Shown here one piece after another: positions 6,909-15,704 of a stretch of DNA of 64,000 bases. The stretch lies in contig OZ221971.1 of NCBI GenBank assembly GCA_965119685.1, positions 806,001-870,000 on the forward strand, written 5' to 3'. The position numbers and the translations under genes were made by a program. A model generated the notes under the pieces. That model did not search any database and was not told the origin of the DNA. It saw only the letters and a program-made list of their open reading frames with translations. Origin of the DNA: Merdibacter sp965119685. GTDB taxonomy: Bacteria > Bacillota_I > Bacilli_A > Erysipelotrichales > Erysipelotrichaceae. Each line of letters begins with the position of its first letter. The stretch's first letter is position 1.

Positions 6909-9196
6909 AGCAAACACATTTGGAAATCACCGTCAACGGGATGGTGCAGGGGGTCGGCTTTCGTCCGTATGTGCACCGTCTGGCGCTTGCCCATCACCTT
7001 AGGGGCAGTGTGAGCAACTGCGCGCAGGGTGCGCGCATCCATGTGCAGGGTGACCATGACGAGGTTATTTCATTTGTGCGGGCGTTAGGGCAAAAGGGAC
7101 AGCCTGCGCACATTATGGAAATGCAGACAAAAGAGCTGCCGTTACAGGCATGGCGGGGGTTTGTGATCGAGGACAGCGAGCAGGGAGAGAGCGAGACATT
7201 TGTCGTTCCCGATCTGGCGCCATGCGCAAGCTGTCTGCAAGAGCTGCAAGATCCCAAGGATCGCCGCTATCGCTATCCGTTTATCAACTGCACGCACTGC
7301 GGTCCCCGCTATACGATCATCCAGGGGGTGCCCTATGACCGTGCAAAGACGACGATGAGCGTATTTACGATGTGCGATGCCTGCGCAAAGGAATATCAGA
7401 CGATCGATGACCGCCGTTATCACGCACAGCCCAATGCCTGTGACGCATGCGGACCTCACGTTTGTTACTATGATCGTAAGAAGCAGCCCCTGGCATGGGG
7501 AGAGCAGGCGCTTGCCCTTGCCTGTGCGGATTTGGCACGGGGAAACATCGTCGCAATCAAGGGTGTCGGCGGGATTCACCTTGCCTGTGATGCCATGGAT
7601 TCCTCTGCTTTGCGAAAGCTGCGGGCACGCAAACGGCGAAGCGGCAAGCCCTTGGCAGTGATGGTGCGCGATGTAAAAACGGCACGGCGCTTTGTGCATG
7701 TGGACGAGGCGGAAGAGCGCCTGCTGCAAAGCAGGGAGCGGCCGATCGTCCTTTGCCGCAAGAAAGATCGCAGGGCGCATGGCTTGCTGAGTGAGAATCA
7801 GGAGATCGGCATCTTTCTGCCATACAGTCCTCTGCATGTGCTGGTGATGGAAACGATGGAGGCGATCGTGCTCACCAGCGCTAACCTGGAGGGAGAGCCG
7901 GTCATCATTGACAACGCGCAGGCACTTGCACAGCTTGATTCCATCGCTGATGCGTTTTTGCTGCATGAGCGTAAGATAGAAAACCGCTGTGATGACTCCC
8001 TGGTGCGCGTTTTTCGTGGCAGACCCTACTTCATTCGCCGCAGCCGCGGCTATGCGCCCTTGCCGTTTGCGACGGGGCTGGCGTGTGAGGGCATCCTTGC
8101 GGCAGGTGCGCATCAAAAGGGTTCCTTTGCCTTGGGAAAGCGGCAATACGCCTTTGTCAGCCCCTATATCGGCGATATGGAACACTGGCAGACAATGATC
8201 CATTATCACAGCTCGCTAAGCACCTATCAGCGATTGTTTGGCATACATCCCACCCATGTCGTCTGTGATCTTCATCCGGATTATGCCAGCACCCAGTTTG
8301 CTCATACGCTGCATCTGCCGCTCCTTGAGGTACAGCATCATCATGCGCACATGGCCTCCTGCATGATCCAGCATCAGCTGACGCAAGAGGTGTTTGGCAT
8401 CATCTGGGATGGCAGCGGAATGGGAAATGACGGCACCATTTGGGGCGGTGAGTGCCTGATCGGCGATCTGGGCGGCTTTCGGCGGGTCGCTTCGATTCAT
8501 CCGATCACCTTGGCCGGAGGAGAAAAGGCGGTGATGGAGATCGGACGGACAGCCTTGGCGCTGTGTGTACAATCGGGGCTGTCACGAAAGATCTTTGATG
8601 AGCCTAAGCAGAGAGCGTTAACAGCACTTTGTCAAAACGAATCGCTCTGTGTGCGCTCCAGCAGCATCGGCAGGCTGTTTGACGGCGTATATGCGCTGCT
8701 TTCCCAAAACGAGCGGCAGTGCTATGACGCAGAGGCTCCCGTGTTGTTAGAAAGCATGGCGGCATGCGGGGAGCAGGGAAGCTATCCGTTGACATTTTAT
8801 GAACAGGAGGGCGTCCGCCGCTTTGACTGGCGAGTGATGCTGCGCGCTTTGCTCGCACAATATGATGACGATGTCAGCGGGGAAATCATCGCCGCGCGTT
8901 TTATGAACACATTGTGCCGGATGGCGCTCGATCAGTGTGTTCACTGTAATCCCAAGCGGCTTCCCGTCGTTCTCAGCGGAGGCAGCTTTCTCAATGCATG
9001 GCTGTTGGAAAAGATCGTCTCGCTGTTGGAGAGGGCGGGTTTTACGGTGTACTGGCATACGCAGACATCCTGCAATGACGAAGGAATTGCCCTTGGACAG
9101 TTAGCGATCGGCGCTTATCAAAGGGCGAAGAAGCGCGTAAAGAAAGGAGGCGACTCCCATGTGTTTAGCTATCCCGATGAAAATCATAGAGATTGA
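6905..9196 (+). CDS. hypF: Carbamoyltransferase HypF
   Basis: A 763-residue enzyme that converts carbamoyl phosphate to a carbamoyl adenylate and transfers it to HypE, the first step in making the cyanide ligands of the NiFe site. Domains in order: acylphosphatase (about 1-90, GMVQGVGFRPYV), paired zinc fingers (CASC, CTHC, CDAC, CDAC; about 105-185), YrdC-like (about 200-385, KRRSGKPLA), and a Kae1-like domain with the HHHAHMA metal site and a GSGMGNDGTIWGGE loop. The ATG at 6905 overlaps the hypB stop (ATGA). Its end overlaps hypC by 38 bases. Confidence 0.94.
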   Translation: MKQTHLEITVNGMVQGVGFRPYVHRLALAHHLRGSVSNCAQGARIHVQGDHDEVISFVRALGQKGQPAHIMEMQTKELPLQAWRGFVIEDSEQGESETFVVPDLAPCASCLQELQDPKDRRYRYPFINCTHCGPRYTIIQGVPYDRAKTTMSVFTMCDACAKEYQTIDDRRYHAQPNACDACGPHVCYYDRKKQPLAWGEQALALACADLARGNIVAIKGVGGIHLACDAMDSSALRKLRARKRRSGKPLAVMVRDVKTARRFVHVDEAEERLLQSRERPIVLCRKKDRRAHGLLSENQEIGIFLPYSPLHVLVMETMEAIVLTSANLEGEPVIIDNAQALAQLDSIADAFLLHERKIENRCDDSLVRVFRGRPYFIRRSRGYAPLPFATGLACEGILAAGAHQKGSFALGKRQYAFVSPYIGDMEHWQTMIHYHSSLSTYQRLFGIHPTHVVCDLHPDYASTQFAHTLHLPLLEVQHHHAHMASCMIQHQLTQEVFGIIWDGSGMGNDGTIWGGECLIGDLGGFRRVASIHPITLAGGEKAVMEIGRTALALCVQSGLSRKIFDEPKQRALTALCQNESLCVRSSSIGRLFDGVYALLSQNERQCYDAEAPVLLESMAACGEQGSYPLTFYEQEGVRRFDWRVMLRALLAQYDDDVSGEIIAARFMNTLCRMALDQCVHCNPKRLPVVLSGGSFLNAWLLEKIVSLLERAGFTVYWHTQTSCNDEGIALGQLAIGAYQRAKKRVKKGGDSHVFSYPDENHRD

Positions 9197-9392
9197 CGGC
9201 GCACAGGCGCTGGGCGAAGCGGCCGGCATTACGCAGCGCTTTCGCATCGACACGCTGCCGCAGGTGCAGACGGGAGATTTTGTGATGGTGCACGCCGGTT
9301 TTGCCATTGAGGTCATCGACCGCAAAGAAGCGAAGCGAATGCGCGCGCTGTATGAGGAGATGTTCTATGATGCGGATGATGAAAGCGCCTAA
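9159..9392 (+). CDS. hypC: Hydrogenase assembly chaperone HypC
   Basis: A 77-residue chaperone that holds the Fe(CN)2CO unit with HypD and passes it to the large subunit precursor. The N-terminal MCLAIPM carries the essential Cys2. AAAGGAGG stands before the ATG, within the end of hypF. Overlaps hypD by 26 bases. Confidence 0.94.
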   Translation: MCLAIPMKIIEIDGAQALGEAAGITQRFRIDTLPQVQTGDFVMVHAGFAIEVIDRKEAKRMRALYEEMFYDADDESA

Positions 9393-10401
9393 ACGGGACG
9401 TTTATTTGATGGAGATCTGCGGTACGCATACCATGGCGATCGCCAAGGCAGGCATCCGCCAGTGTCTGCCTGCGAATGTGCATCTCATCAGCGGACCCGG
9501 CTGTCCGGTGTGTGTGACGCCCGCTTCGGCGGTGGATGCTGCCTGTGCGCTGGTGAGCGATCCCTCCTTCATCCTGTGCAGCTATGGCGATATGCTGCGG
9601 GTACCCGGCAGTGAGCGAGAGACCTTGCTGCAAAAAAGAGCACAGGGCTTTGACGTGCGCATCTGCCTTTCGGTGATGGATGCACTGGAAATCGCCCGTA
9701 CCCACCCGCAAAAGGAAGTTGTCTTTCTGGCGGTTGGCTTTGAGACAACCGCGCCGGGGACGGCAGTCGCCCTTAGGGAGGCGAAGCGCTCAGGACTGAA
9801 AAATTTTTCCGTTTACTGCCTCATGAAGCGTACCGAAGAGGTGATCAATGCGATATTGCGGCAGCCGGACTGTCGGATTGACGGCTTTTTGTGCCCCGGC
9901 CATGTCGCTGCCATCATCGGCGAGGAGGGCTTTCGCTTCCTGACGAGGGAGCATCAAAAAAGCGGGGTGATCTGCGGGTTTTCGCCGCAGGAGATCCTCT
10001 ATGGATTACAGCTGCTGCTAGGAACGCTTGAAAAGGGAGAGGCGGTGGTGTATAACGCATACACGAGTGTCGTGCGTCCTCATGGCAATTCACGCGCTCT
10101 GGCGCTCATTGACGAGCTGTTTGAAAGAGAGGATGCGCTTTGGCGCGGCTTGGGCGTCATCAAGGGCAGCGGGATGGCGCTGCGTGAGGAATACCGTGCG
10201 TTTGATGCGGCAAAGCGTTTTGCGCTGCCCCCTTTGCAGGATGTGCGTTTGCCGGGATGCGCCTGCGGTGAAGTGATCGCGGGCAAGAAACGCCCTGCGC
10301 AGTGTCGGCTGTTTCGCAGCCGGTGTACGCCGCGCTCTCCCTATGGCCCCTGCATGGTCTCACAGGAGGGCGCCTGTGCGGCGGCATATCAATATGAATG
10401 A
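9367..10401 (+). CDS. hypD: Hydrogenase Fe(CN)2CO assembly protein HypD
   Basis: A 344-residue scaffold protein on which the iron ligands are assembled with HypC and HypE. Motifs: MEICGTHTM (about 17-25), SGPGCPVC (about 43-50), GFETTAPGT, and a C-terminal cysteine set (CACGE, CRLF, C, CMVS, C) for a [4Fe-4S] cluster. I chose the ATG at 9367 because GAGGAG lies seven bases upstream, inside hypC; a start at 9301 would give an unrelated extension read out of hypC. Confidence 0.93.
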   Translation: MMRMMKAPKRDVYLMEICGTHTMAIAKAGIRQCLPANVHLISGPGCPVCVTPASAVDAACALVSDPSFILCSYGDMLRVPGSERETLLQKRAQGFDVRICLSVMDALEIARTHPQKEVVFLAVGFETTAPGTAVALREAKRSGLKNFSVYCLMKRTEEVINAILRQPDCRIDGFLCPGHVAAIIGEEGFRFLTREHQKSGVICGFSPQEILYGLQLLLGTLEKGEAVVYNAYTSVVRPHGNSRALALIDELFEREDALWRGLGVIKGSGMALREEYRAFDAAKRFALPPLQDVRLPGCACGEVIAGKKRPAQCRLFRSRCTPRSPYGPCMVSQEGACAAAYQYE

Positions 10402-10417
10402 GTGAAGGAGGATAGTG

Positions 10418-11398
10418 ATGGAGGAATACATTACACTGGATCATGGCAGCGGCGGTGCGCTGACGGCACGGCTGATTGAGGAGATCATTCTGCCCGCGTT
10501 TCCCTCTCCCTCTCTGCATGCGCTTATGGATGGCGCATTGGCGGCAAATGAAGGGAAAGAGCTGGTGATCTCCACAGACAGCTTTGTTGTCTCCCCATGG
10601 CGCTTCTTAGGCGGAGACATCGGAAAGCTGGCTGCCTGCGGGACGATCAACGACGTATTGATGAGCGGAGGAATTCCACGCTATCTGACGCTGTCACTAT
10701 TGCTGGAGGAGGGCTTTCCCATCGCCGATCTCAAAGCGGTGCTCGCTTCGCTGAGCACACAGGCGAAACGCTGCGGCGTGGAAGTGGTGTGCGGCGATAC
10801 TAAGGTTGTCGAACGTGGCAAGGGGGATGGAATCTACATGAATACCACCGGCATCGGTTTTTTGCGGCGCCGCTTTGCCTATGACTATCAGGCGGGAGAT
10901 CAGGTGATTGTGACAGGTAGCATCGGCCGTCATGGCGCGGCGGTGATGATGGCGCAGAACCGCTTGGGACTTCAGGGAACGCTGTGCAGCGATTGCGCTG
11001 CATTGCTTGCGCCGGCACAGGCGGCAATGGAGCTGGCGGGCACGCGGATACTGCGCGATCCGACCAGAGGCGGCCTGGCGACGACGTGCATCGAGCTGAT
11101 CGAGCATACATCATGGGGGATGGAATTAAGGGAGGAGGACATCCCGGTCGATGAGGATGTGCGCGTGCTTTGCGAGCTGCTGGGCTTTGATCCGCTGTAT
11201 CTCGCTTGCGAGGGGCGCATGATCGCCATCGTCTCGAAGGCGGACAGCGAAGCGCTGCTGAAGCGCCTTGGAAAGGATGCCCGCATCATCGGGGAAATCA
11301 CAAAGGCACACCCGGGTACGCTGCTGATGAAGACAAGGCTGCATACCTCACGCTGGCTGCGCAAGCTGAGCGGACAACCGCTGCCGCGCATCTGCTGA
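10418..11398 (+). CDS. hypE: Hydrogenase cyanide-ligand synthesis protein HypE
   Basis: A 326-residue PurM/AIR-synthase-like protein that dehydrates its C-terminal thiocarboxamide to thiocyanate for the iron ligands. It starts near DHGSGGALT and ends exactly in PRIC, the C-terminal cysteine that HypF carbamoylates. AAGGAGG lies six bases before the ATG at 10418, favouring it over the GTG at 10415. It is the last gene of the operon, and no hydrogenase maturation protease follows. Confidence 0.94.
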   Translation: MEEYITLDHGSGGALTARLIEEIILPAFPSPSLHALMDGALAANEGKELVISTDSFVVSPWRFLGGDIGKLAACGTINDVLMSGGIPRYLTLSLLLEEGFPIADLKAVLASLSTQAKRCGVEVVCGDTKVVERGKGDGIYMNTTGIGFLRRRFAYDYQAGDQVIVTGSIGRHGAAVMMAQNRLGLQGTLCSDCAALLAPAQAAMELAGTRILRDPTRGGLATTCIELIEHTSWGMELREEDIPVDEDVRVLCELLGFDPLYLACEGRMIAIVSKADSEALLKRLGKDARIIGEITKAHPGTLLMKTRLHTSRWLRKLSGQPLPRIC

Positions 11399-11447
11399 AC
11401 GCTCCCTCCTGCTTCATGAGGAAGAAGTGTGAAAAAAGCAGGAGCGT
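11399..11447 (+). terminator. Imperfect long hairpin after hypE
   Basis: The left arm at 11399-11414 and the right arm AAGCAGGAGCGT (11436-11447) pair over 12 bases with a four-base bulge in the left arm. No T run follows, so it could be an RNA end stabiliser rather than a classical terminator. Confidence 0.45.
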
Positions 11448-11467
11448 ATCGTCATCGGCGGCGTTTC

Positions 11468-11498
11468 TTGCAAATTATGTGGAAACAGTGTATACTGT
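11468..11498 (+). promoter_or_regulatory. Promoter of the CorC-family gene with overlapping palindrome
   Basis: TTGCAA (11468-11473), 17 bases, TATACT (11491-11496). The near-palindrome ACAGTGTATACTGT (11485-11498) covers the -10 and could be a repressor site. The predicted leader is about 100 bases. Confidence 0.65.
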
Positions 11499-11602
11499 CC
11501 TCGTATATAACCCCTTGACAGCCGCCCTTGCGGGTGCTGCATCATGGGATGTGCAGCATGGGGAAGATGCCTGCTGCAAAACGAAGGAGTGAATTTCAAA
11601 CA

Positions 11603-12928
11603 GTGGATGCCGGGGACAGTTTTCAACTGATTATACTTTTGGTGCTTTTAATGCTTTCTGCATTTTTCTCGTCCAATGAGACTGCGCTGATGTCCGTCAA
11701 CAAGATCCGTCTGCGCTCTCTTGCCGATCAGGGGAACAAGCGTGCCGCACAGGTGCTCGATACCGTCGAAAACCACATGCCGAAGATGCTCAGCGCCATC
11801 TTGATCGGAAATAATATCGTCAATCTCTCTGCTTCTGCTCTGTCGACGTCGCTTGCCTACGCATTCGGCGGTTACATGGTCAGCATCGCCACCGCGGTGC
11901 TCACGGTGGCCATTCTCGTATTCGGCGAGATCACACCGAAAAATTACGCGACGTTAAATGCGGAAAAGCTGTCGCTGCGCTATATTATGGTCATCCGTGC
12001 ACTGATGTTCGTCATGACGCCGCTGATCTTTCTCATCAACCTTTTCAGCAAGGCGATTTTATTGTTGCTGCGGGTCGATCCCAATGCGGCCAATAAGGCG
12101 ATGACCGAGGATGAGCTGCGCACGATCGTAGACGTCAGCCATGAGGACGGCGTCATCGAATCGGATGAGAAAGAGATGATCTACAACGTGTTTGATCTGG
12201 GCGACGCAGATGCGAAGGACATCATGGTGCCAAGAGTGCATGTCACCTTCGCGGATGTGAACAACACCTATGAGGAACTGATCGAGATCTTCCGCGAGGA
12301 TAAGTTCACGCGCCTGCCGGTCTATGAGGGCAGTCAGGACAACATCGTCGGTATTCTTAACATGAAAGATTTGCTGCTGTACGATAAAAAAGAAAATTTC
12401 CAGATTCGCGACATCATGCGCGAGCCGCATTTCACCTATGAGTACAAGAGCATCTCCGATCTGTTGGTCGAGATGCGCGATTCTACCTTTAATATCGCTA
12501 TCGTCTTGGATGAATACGGCGAGATGGCCGGTTTAGTGACGCTGGAGGATATTTTGGAGGAGATCGTCGGTGAAATTCACGACGAATATGATGAAAAGGA
12601 AGACGAGCTGATTCGCCAAGTCTCCCCATACGAGTATTTGATTGACGGCTCCGTCAATTTGGACGACGTCAACGATGAACTGCACACCACATTTATCTCG
12701 GAGGATTATGATTCGCTGGGCGGTTTCATCATCGAGCATCTCGATCGGATGCCGGAGGAGGGCGATGAGGTGCGCATCGAGGGCGGTATTCGTTTGGTCG
12801 TGGAAAGCCTCGATAAAAACAGGGTGGAGACCGTGCACATGTATCTTCCCGAGCCAAGCGAGGAAGAGGAAGAAGCGGATGCGCAGGAGGATGCGCAAAA
12901 GAGCGAGGAATCGCATCCGCAGTCGTAA
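11603..12928 (+). CDS. CNNM/CorC-HlyC family membrane protein with CBS domains
   Basis: About 441 residues. Order: CNNM/DUF21 membrane domain with three to four helices (about 8-175, SSNETALMSVN signature), a paired CBS domain (about 205-325, IMVPR to GLVTLEDILEEIVGEI), and a C-terminal CorC_HlyC domain (about 340-420), then an acidic tail. Members are linked to magnesium or cobalt efflux, or are called hemolysin-like; the ion cannot be read from sequence. The start is uncertain: a GTG at 11603 has AAGGAG 13 bases upstream, and in-frame ATGs exist at 11552 and 11567. Confidence 0.85.
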   Translation: MDAGDSFQLIILLVLLMLSAFFSSNETALMSVNKIRLRSLADQGNKRAAQVLDTVENHMPKMLSAILIGNNIVNLSASALSTSLAYAFGGYMVSIATAVLTVAILVFGEITPKNYATLNAEKLSLRYIMVIRALMFVMTPLIFLINLFSKAILLLLRVDPNAANKAMTEDELRTIVDVSHEDGVIESDEKEMIYNVFDLGDADAKDIMVPRVHVTFADVNNTYEELIEIFREDKFTRLPVYEGSQDNIVGILNMKDLLLYDKKENFQIRDIMREPHFTYEYKSISDLLVEMRDSTFNIAIVLDEYGEMAGLVTLEDILEEIVGEIHDEYDEKEDELIRQVSPYEYLIDGSVNLDDVNDELHTTFISEDYDSLGGFIIEHLDRMPEEGDEVRIEGGIRLVVESLDKNRVETVHMYLPEPSEEEEEADAQEDAQKSEESHPQS

Positions 12929-13019
12929 CGAGGCTTCTTATCAGATAGATCAAACAAAGGCGGGTTCCCGAGGGGGAGCTCGTTTTTTGTCGTTTTCTGG
13001 CATCAAAAAGGAGACGTAT

Positions 13020-13043
13020 ATGCAAAGTCAGCTAGCAAAATGA
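13020..13043 (+). other. Seven-codon reading frame with ribosome site
   Basis: ATG to TGA encodes MQSQLAK, with AAAGGAG about seven bases upstream. It may be a leader peptide or chance. It lies upstream of the PTS -10 at 13113, so it may belong to read-through from the CorC-family gene rather than to the PTS message. Confidence 0.25.
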
Positions 13044-13147
13044 GAAATATTTCAAACAATTTTAAGAAAAATAACAATATAGTATTGATAAATTTCTCAA
13101 AATGCGTTACTTTATAATCAGATAATACCTTGCAAGTGATTATTGTA

Positions 13148-13161
13148 TGAAAACGCTTAAC
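13148..13161. promoter_or_regulatory. cre-like catabolite repression site
   Basis: TGAAAACGCTTAAC matches the CcpA consensus TGWAANCGNTNWCA at all but the last two positions. It lies about 30 bases downstream of the TATAAT at 13113-13118, a roadblock position for the PTS operon. Confidence 0.5.
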
Positions 13162-13273
13162 CGCTTTTGGCCTCTTGTCGGCAATCAGCTTTACGAATGA
13201 GAAAAGCTATGCGCAATGATATCGAAACAAACCTTCTGCGGATGTCGGTATGGGTGCGGAAGTGGTTAAGCGT
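13153..13273. repeat. Ten-base inverted repeat flanking the PTS leader
   Basis: ACGCTTAACC at 13153-13162 recurs inverted as GGTTAAGCGT at 13264-13273; similarity extends a few bases on each side. The second copy sits just before the ribosome site of the IIC gene. The two could be paired operators for looping, or a long RNA stem. Confidence 0.45.
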
Positions 13274-13309
13274 TGGAAAGGAGGAAGTAGATTCTATCTA
13301 CAAAAGATT

Positions 13310-14629
13310 ATGAACAAGATCATGAGTATTTTGGAGAAGCCGTTAGGCAAGTTCTCTTTCTTTCTCACCACCAACCGGTTTACCTCGGCAGTCATTCATG
13401 GCATTACCATCTCTATTCCGGTAACGATCATCGGCGGATTGGCAACGCTGATCACCGCCGCGCCGGACCCGTCCATCCTTGCCGAAGGAAATATCTTTCG
13501 GGGCATTTTGGATGCTTGGGCAGGATTAGCTGCCGGTGGTTTGGGCGCCTTTTCCGCTATCGTCAACAATGTGACGATGAATATGCTTGCTGTTTACTGC
13601 TTATTGGCGATTACCTATAAGCTGGCAGATTCCTTTGCACTGGATAAGATGACTTCCTGTGTCACCTCTCTCATTCTGTTTCTGATGATTGCCTGCACCT
13701 TTGACAACGGAATGTCCATGGGCTTCTTAGGCGGCAGAGGCTTATTCTTCGCGATCTTTGTTTCCTGTCTCTCCGTGTGGATTTCCCATCTGCTGATTGA
13801 GAGAAATATCAAGATTTCACTTCCGGATTCTGTTCCGCCAAACATTGCGGCGCCATTTGAACAGCTGATTCCGCTTGTTGTCAATATCGTCGTCTTCTAT
13901 CTTCTCAACTGGGCCTGCGTTTCTTTATCCGGCACGATCATTCCGCAGTTTATCATGGATCTGTTTGCGCCGCTGTTAATCGCCTCCGACTCTTTGCCGG
14001 CGATGCTGGTATATGCATTCCTGTTAAACGCTTTATGGATCATTGGTGTCAACGGCGGCAACATCGTCAATTCTGTCATGAGCTCTGTGCTGCTGATCAA
14101 CCTGTCGGAAAATGCAGCCGCCTATGCGGCCGGAGAAGAGATGACACACATCTTTTGTTATTCTCCGAATGCAGCGATCATGAATCCGGGCGGCAGCGGT
14201 GCGGCACTCGCCTTGGTGATTGCGGCGCTGATCGTTGCACGTTCTGAACATCTGAAAGCAATCACGCGCATCGGCGGCGCCGGCACGATTTTCAATATCA
14301 GCGAACCGATCGTTTACGGCTATCCGATCGTGCTGAATGTGCATTTGTTTCTGCCTTTCATCCTCGTGCCGATGTTGAATACAACGGTCTGGTATCTGCT
14401 GATGGATTTTGATATTATCGGCAAGATGTTCATCAACGTGCCATGGGTGCTTCCTACGCCGATTCAGCTGTTCTTGGCAACCTTGGATTGGAAAACGATC
14501 ATTGTGTGGATTGTGCTGATTGCCGTGAATGTCATCATCTACATTCCGTTTGTCAAGATGTATGATAAGCACTTGCTGAAAGAGCAGGAAAGCACTGCAC
14601 AGGAAAATGAGGAAACAACGAAAGCATAG
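13310..14629 (+). CDS. PTS IIC component, lactose/cellobiose family
   Basis: A 439-residue sugar-translocating membrane protein with about ten hydrophobic segments. It resembles CelB/LacE-type IIC, with the conserved loops LNALWIIGVNGGNIVNS (about 255-272) and GGAGTIFNISEPIVYGYPIVLN (about 340-362). It has no fused IIB, which is encoded next. The start is uncertain: ATG 13310 begins MNKIMSILEKPLG as relatives do, but the AAAGGAGG at 13277 is 25 bases away. The longer frame from 13250 is unlikely. Confidence 0.9.
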   Translation: MNKIMSILEKPLGKFSFFLTTNRFTSAVIHGITISIPVTIIGGLATLITAAPDPSILAEGNIFRGILDAWAGLAAGGLGAFSAIVNNVTMNMLAVYCLLAITYKLADSFALDKMTSCVTSLILFLMIACTFDNGMSMGFLGGRGLFFAIFVSCLSVWISHLLIERNIKISLPDSVPPNIAAPFEQLIPLVVNIVVFYLLNWACVSLSGTIIPQFIMDLFAPLLIASDSLPAMLVYAFLLNALWIIGVNGGNIVNSVMSSVLLINLSENAAAYAAGEEMTHIFCYSPNAAIMNPGGSGAALALVIAALIVARSEHLKAITRIGGAGTIFNISEPIVYGYPIVLNVHLFLPFILVPMLNTTVWYLLMDFDIIGKMFINVPWVLPTPIQLFLATLDWKTIIVWIVLIAVNVIIYIPFVKMYDKHLLKEQESTAQENEETTKA

Positions 14630-14651
14630 AAACAGAAAGTGAGGAATATCT

Positions 14652-14960
14652 ATGAAACACATCTTATTGGTCTGCTCGGCAGGCATGTCGACTTCCCTGA
14701 TGGTGAAACGGATGAAGGAAGCCGCAGAGAAAATGAATTATACATGCAGTATTGAAGCGGTTGGCGTCGCCTATGCGAAAGAAAAGAAAGGGACGATCGA
14801 TGTGCTGATGGTCGGCCCGCAGATGCGCTTTAACTACGACGCGCTGAAACGTGAGTTTCCTGAGATCCCCGTGCTTTTGATCGATACACTTTCCTATGGA
14901 AAGGTTGACGGAAAGAAAGTGCTGATGGATGCGATCGCGGCGATGGAAGGAGAACAATAA
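14652..14960 (+). CDS. PTS IIB component, lactose/cellobiose family
   Basis: A 102-residue cytoplasmic phosphocarrier. The N-terminal strand and loop LLVCSAGMSTS holds the phosphorylated Cys8. GTGAGGA precedes the ATG. It receives phosphate from the IIA encoded immediately downstream and passes it to the sugar during transport. Confidence 0.93.
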   Translation: MKHILLVCSAGMSTSLMVKRMKEAAEKMNYTCSIEAVGVAYAKEKKGTIDVLMVGPQMRFNYDALKREFPEIPVLLIDTLSYGKVDGKKVLMDAIAAMEGEQ

Positions 14961-15259
14961 TGATGGAAAACTTTGAAGAGACCTGTTTTCAGATCATCTC
15001 CTATGCGGGAGAAGCGCGTTCCTATTTCATTGAAGCACTGCGCCATGCGAAAGATACGGACAAAGGCGAGTGCCGCAGGCTGTTAGACGCCGGGAATGAG
15101 AGCTTGATTCAGGCGGAAAAAGCGCATATGCAGTTTGTCACCTTAGAGGCGAATAATCAAACTGTCGATATGAAGCTGCTGCTCTTGCATGCGGAGGACA
15201 TCATGATGTCTGCCGATACGATGAAGGCGCTCGTCAGCGAGCTGGCGGAGCTGTTATAA
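14960..15259 (+). CDS. PTS IIA component, lactose/cellobiose family
   Basis: A 99-residue all-helical IIA. The active histidine is in LLLHAED (His77), the usual LacF/CelC position. The ATG overlaps the IIB stop by one base, with AAGGAG six bases upstream; a second ATG three bases on is equally possible. Confidence 0.92.
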   Translation: MMENFEETCFQIISYAGEARSYFIEALRHAKDTDKGECRRLLDAGNESLIQAEKAHMQFVTLEANNQTVDMKLLLLHAEDIMMSADTMKALVSELAELL

Positions 15260-15269
15260 GCGGGGAACG

Positions 15270-15683
15270 ATGATGGGTAAAGTACCGACAGGATTCCTGA
15301 AGGACTTTTTATGGGGCGGCGCCGTAGCTGCCAATCAGCTGGAGGGCGCGTATGATCTGGATGGCAAAGGGTTGTGTGTCGCCGACATCAATGAATTCCG
15401 CGATGATATCGACATCACTAAAAAGTACAACGATGAACTTGATTCCGTCTATGCCAAAACAATGATGAAGGAAGCGATCAAGGATGAGGTAGACTTGCGG
15501 GGATATTACGCATGGGGACCGATTGACTTGGTATCGTGTTCATCGAGTGAGATGAGCAAGCGGTATGGATTCATCTATGTAGATATTGACGACTATGGAA
15601 AGGGAAGCGGAAAGCGGATCAAGAAGGACAGCTATGACTGGTACAAGAAGGTCATCGCGTCTAACGGAGAGGATCTGTCATGA
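15270..15683 (+). pseudogene. GH1 6-phospho-beta-glucosidase reduced by a large in-frame deletion
   Basis: Only the two ends of a GH1 enzyme remain in one 137-codon frame. Residues about 5-60 match the N-terminus (FLKDFLWGGAVAANQLEGA, GLCVADINEFRDDI) and residues about 70-137 match the C-terminus (YYAWGPIDLVS, EMSKRYGFIYVD). About 330 residues between them are missing, including the acid/base TxNE and nucleophile TENG strands, so it cannot be catalytic as a glycosidase. The frame is open and has a ribosome site. It sits where the PTS-linked hydrolase should be; a separate full GH1 gene lies at 18419. Confidence 0.88.
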
Positions 15684-15704
15684 GTTAGAATCGAGGAAAT
15701 GACC

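Larger units (their letters stand above)
12929..13309 (+). other. Leader region upstream of the sugar PTS operon
   Basis: No substantial gene. It contains a weak CTCG-type hairpin with a T run near 12990, a seven-codon reading frame with a good ribosome site, a perfect TATAAT at 13113-13118 with a weak -35, a cre-like site and a long-range inverted repeat, all listed separately. Most of the sequence from 13040 to 13140 is A/T-rich. Confidence 0.6.

Noticed and set aside
11515..11520. TTGACA upstream of the CorC-family gene as a -35
   Set aside because: No -10-like hexamer lies at the right distance; the TTGCAA-17-TATACT pair just upstream is far better.
13250..13309. Longer start of the IIC gene at 13250
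   Set aside because: The extra 20 residues are not family-like and have no ribosome site; ATG 13310 gives the usual N-terminus.
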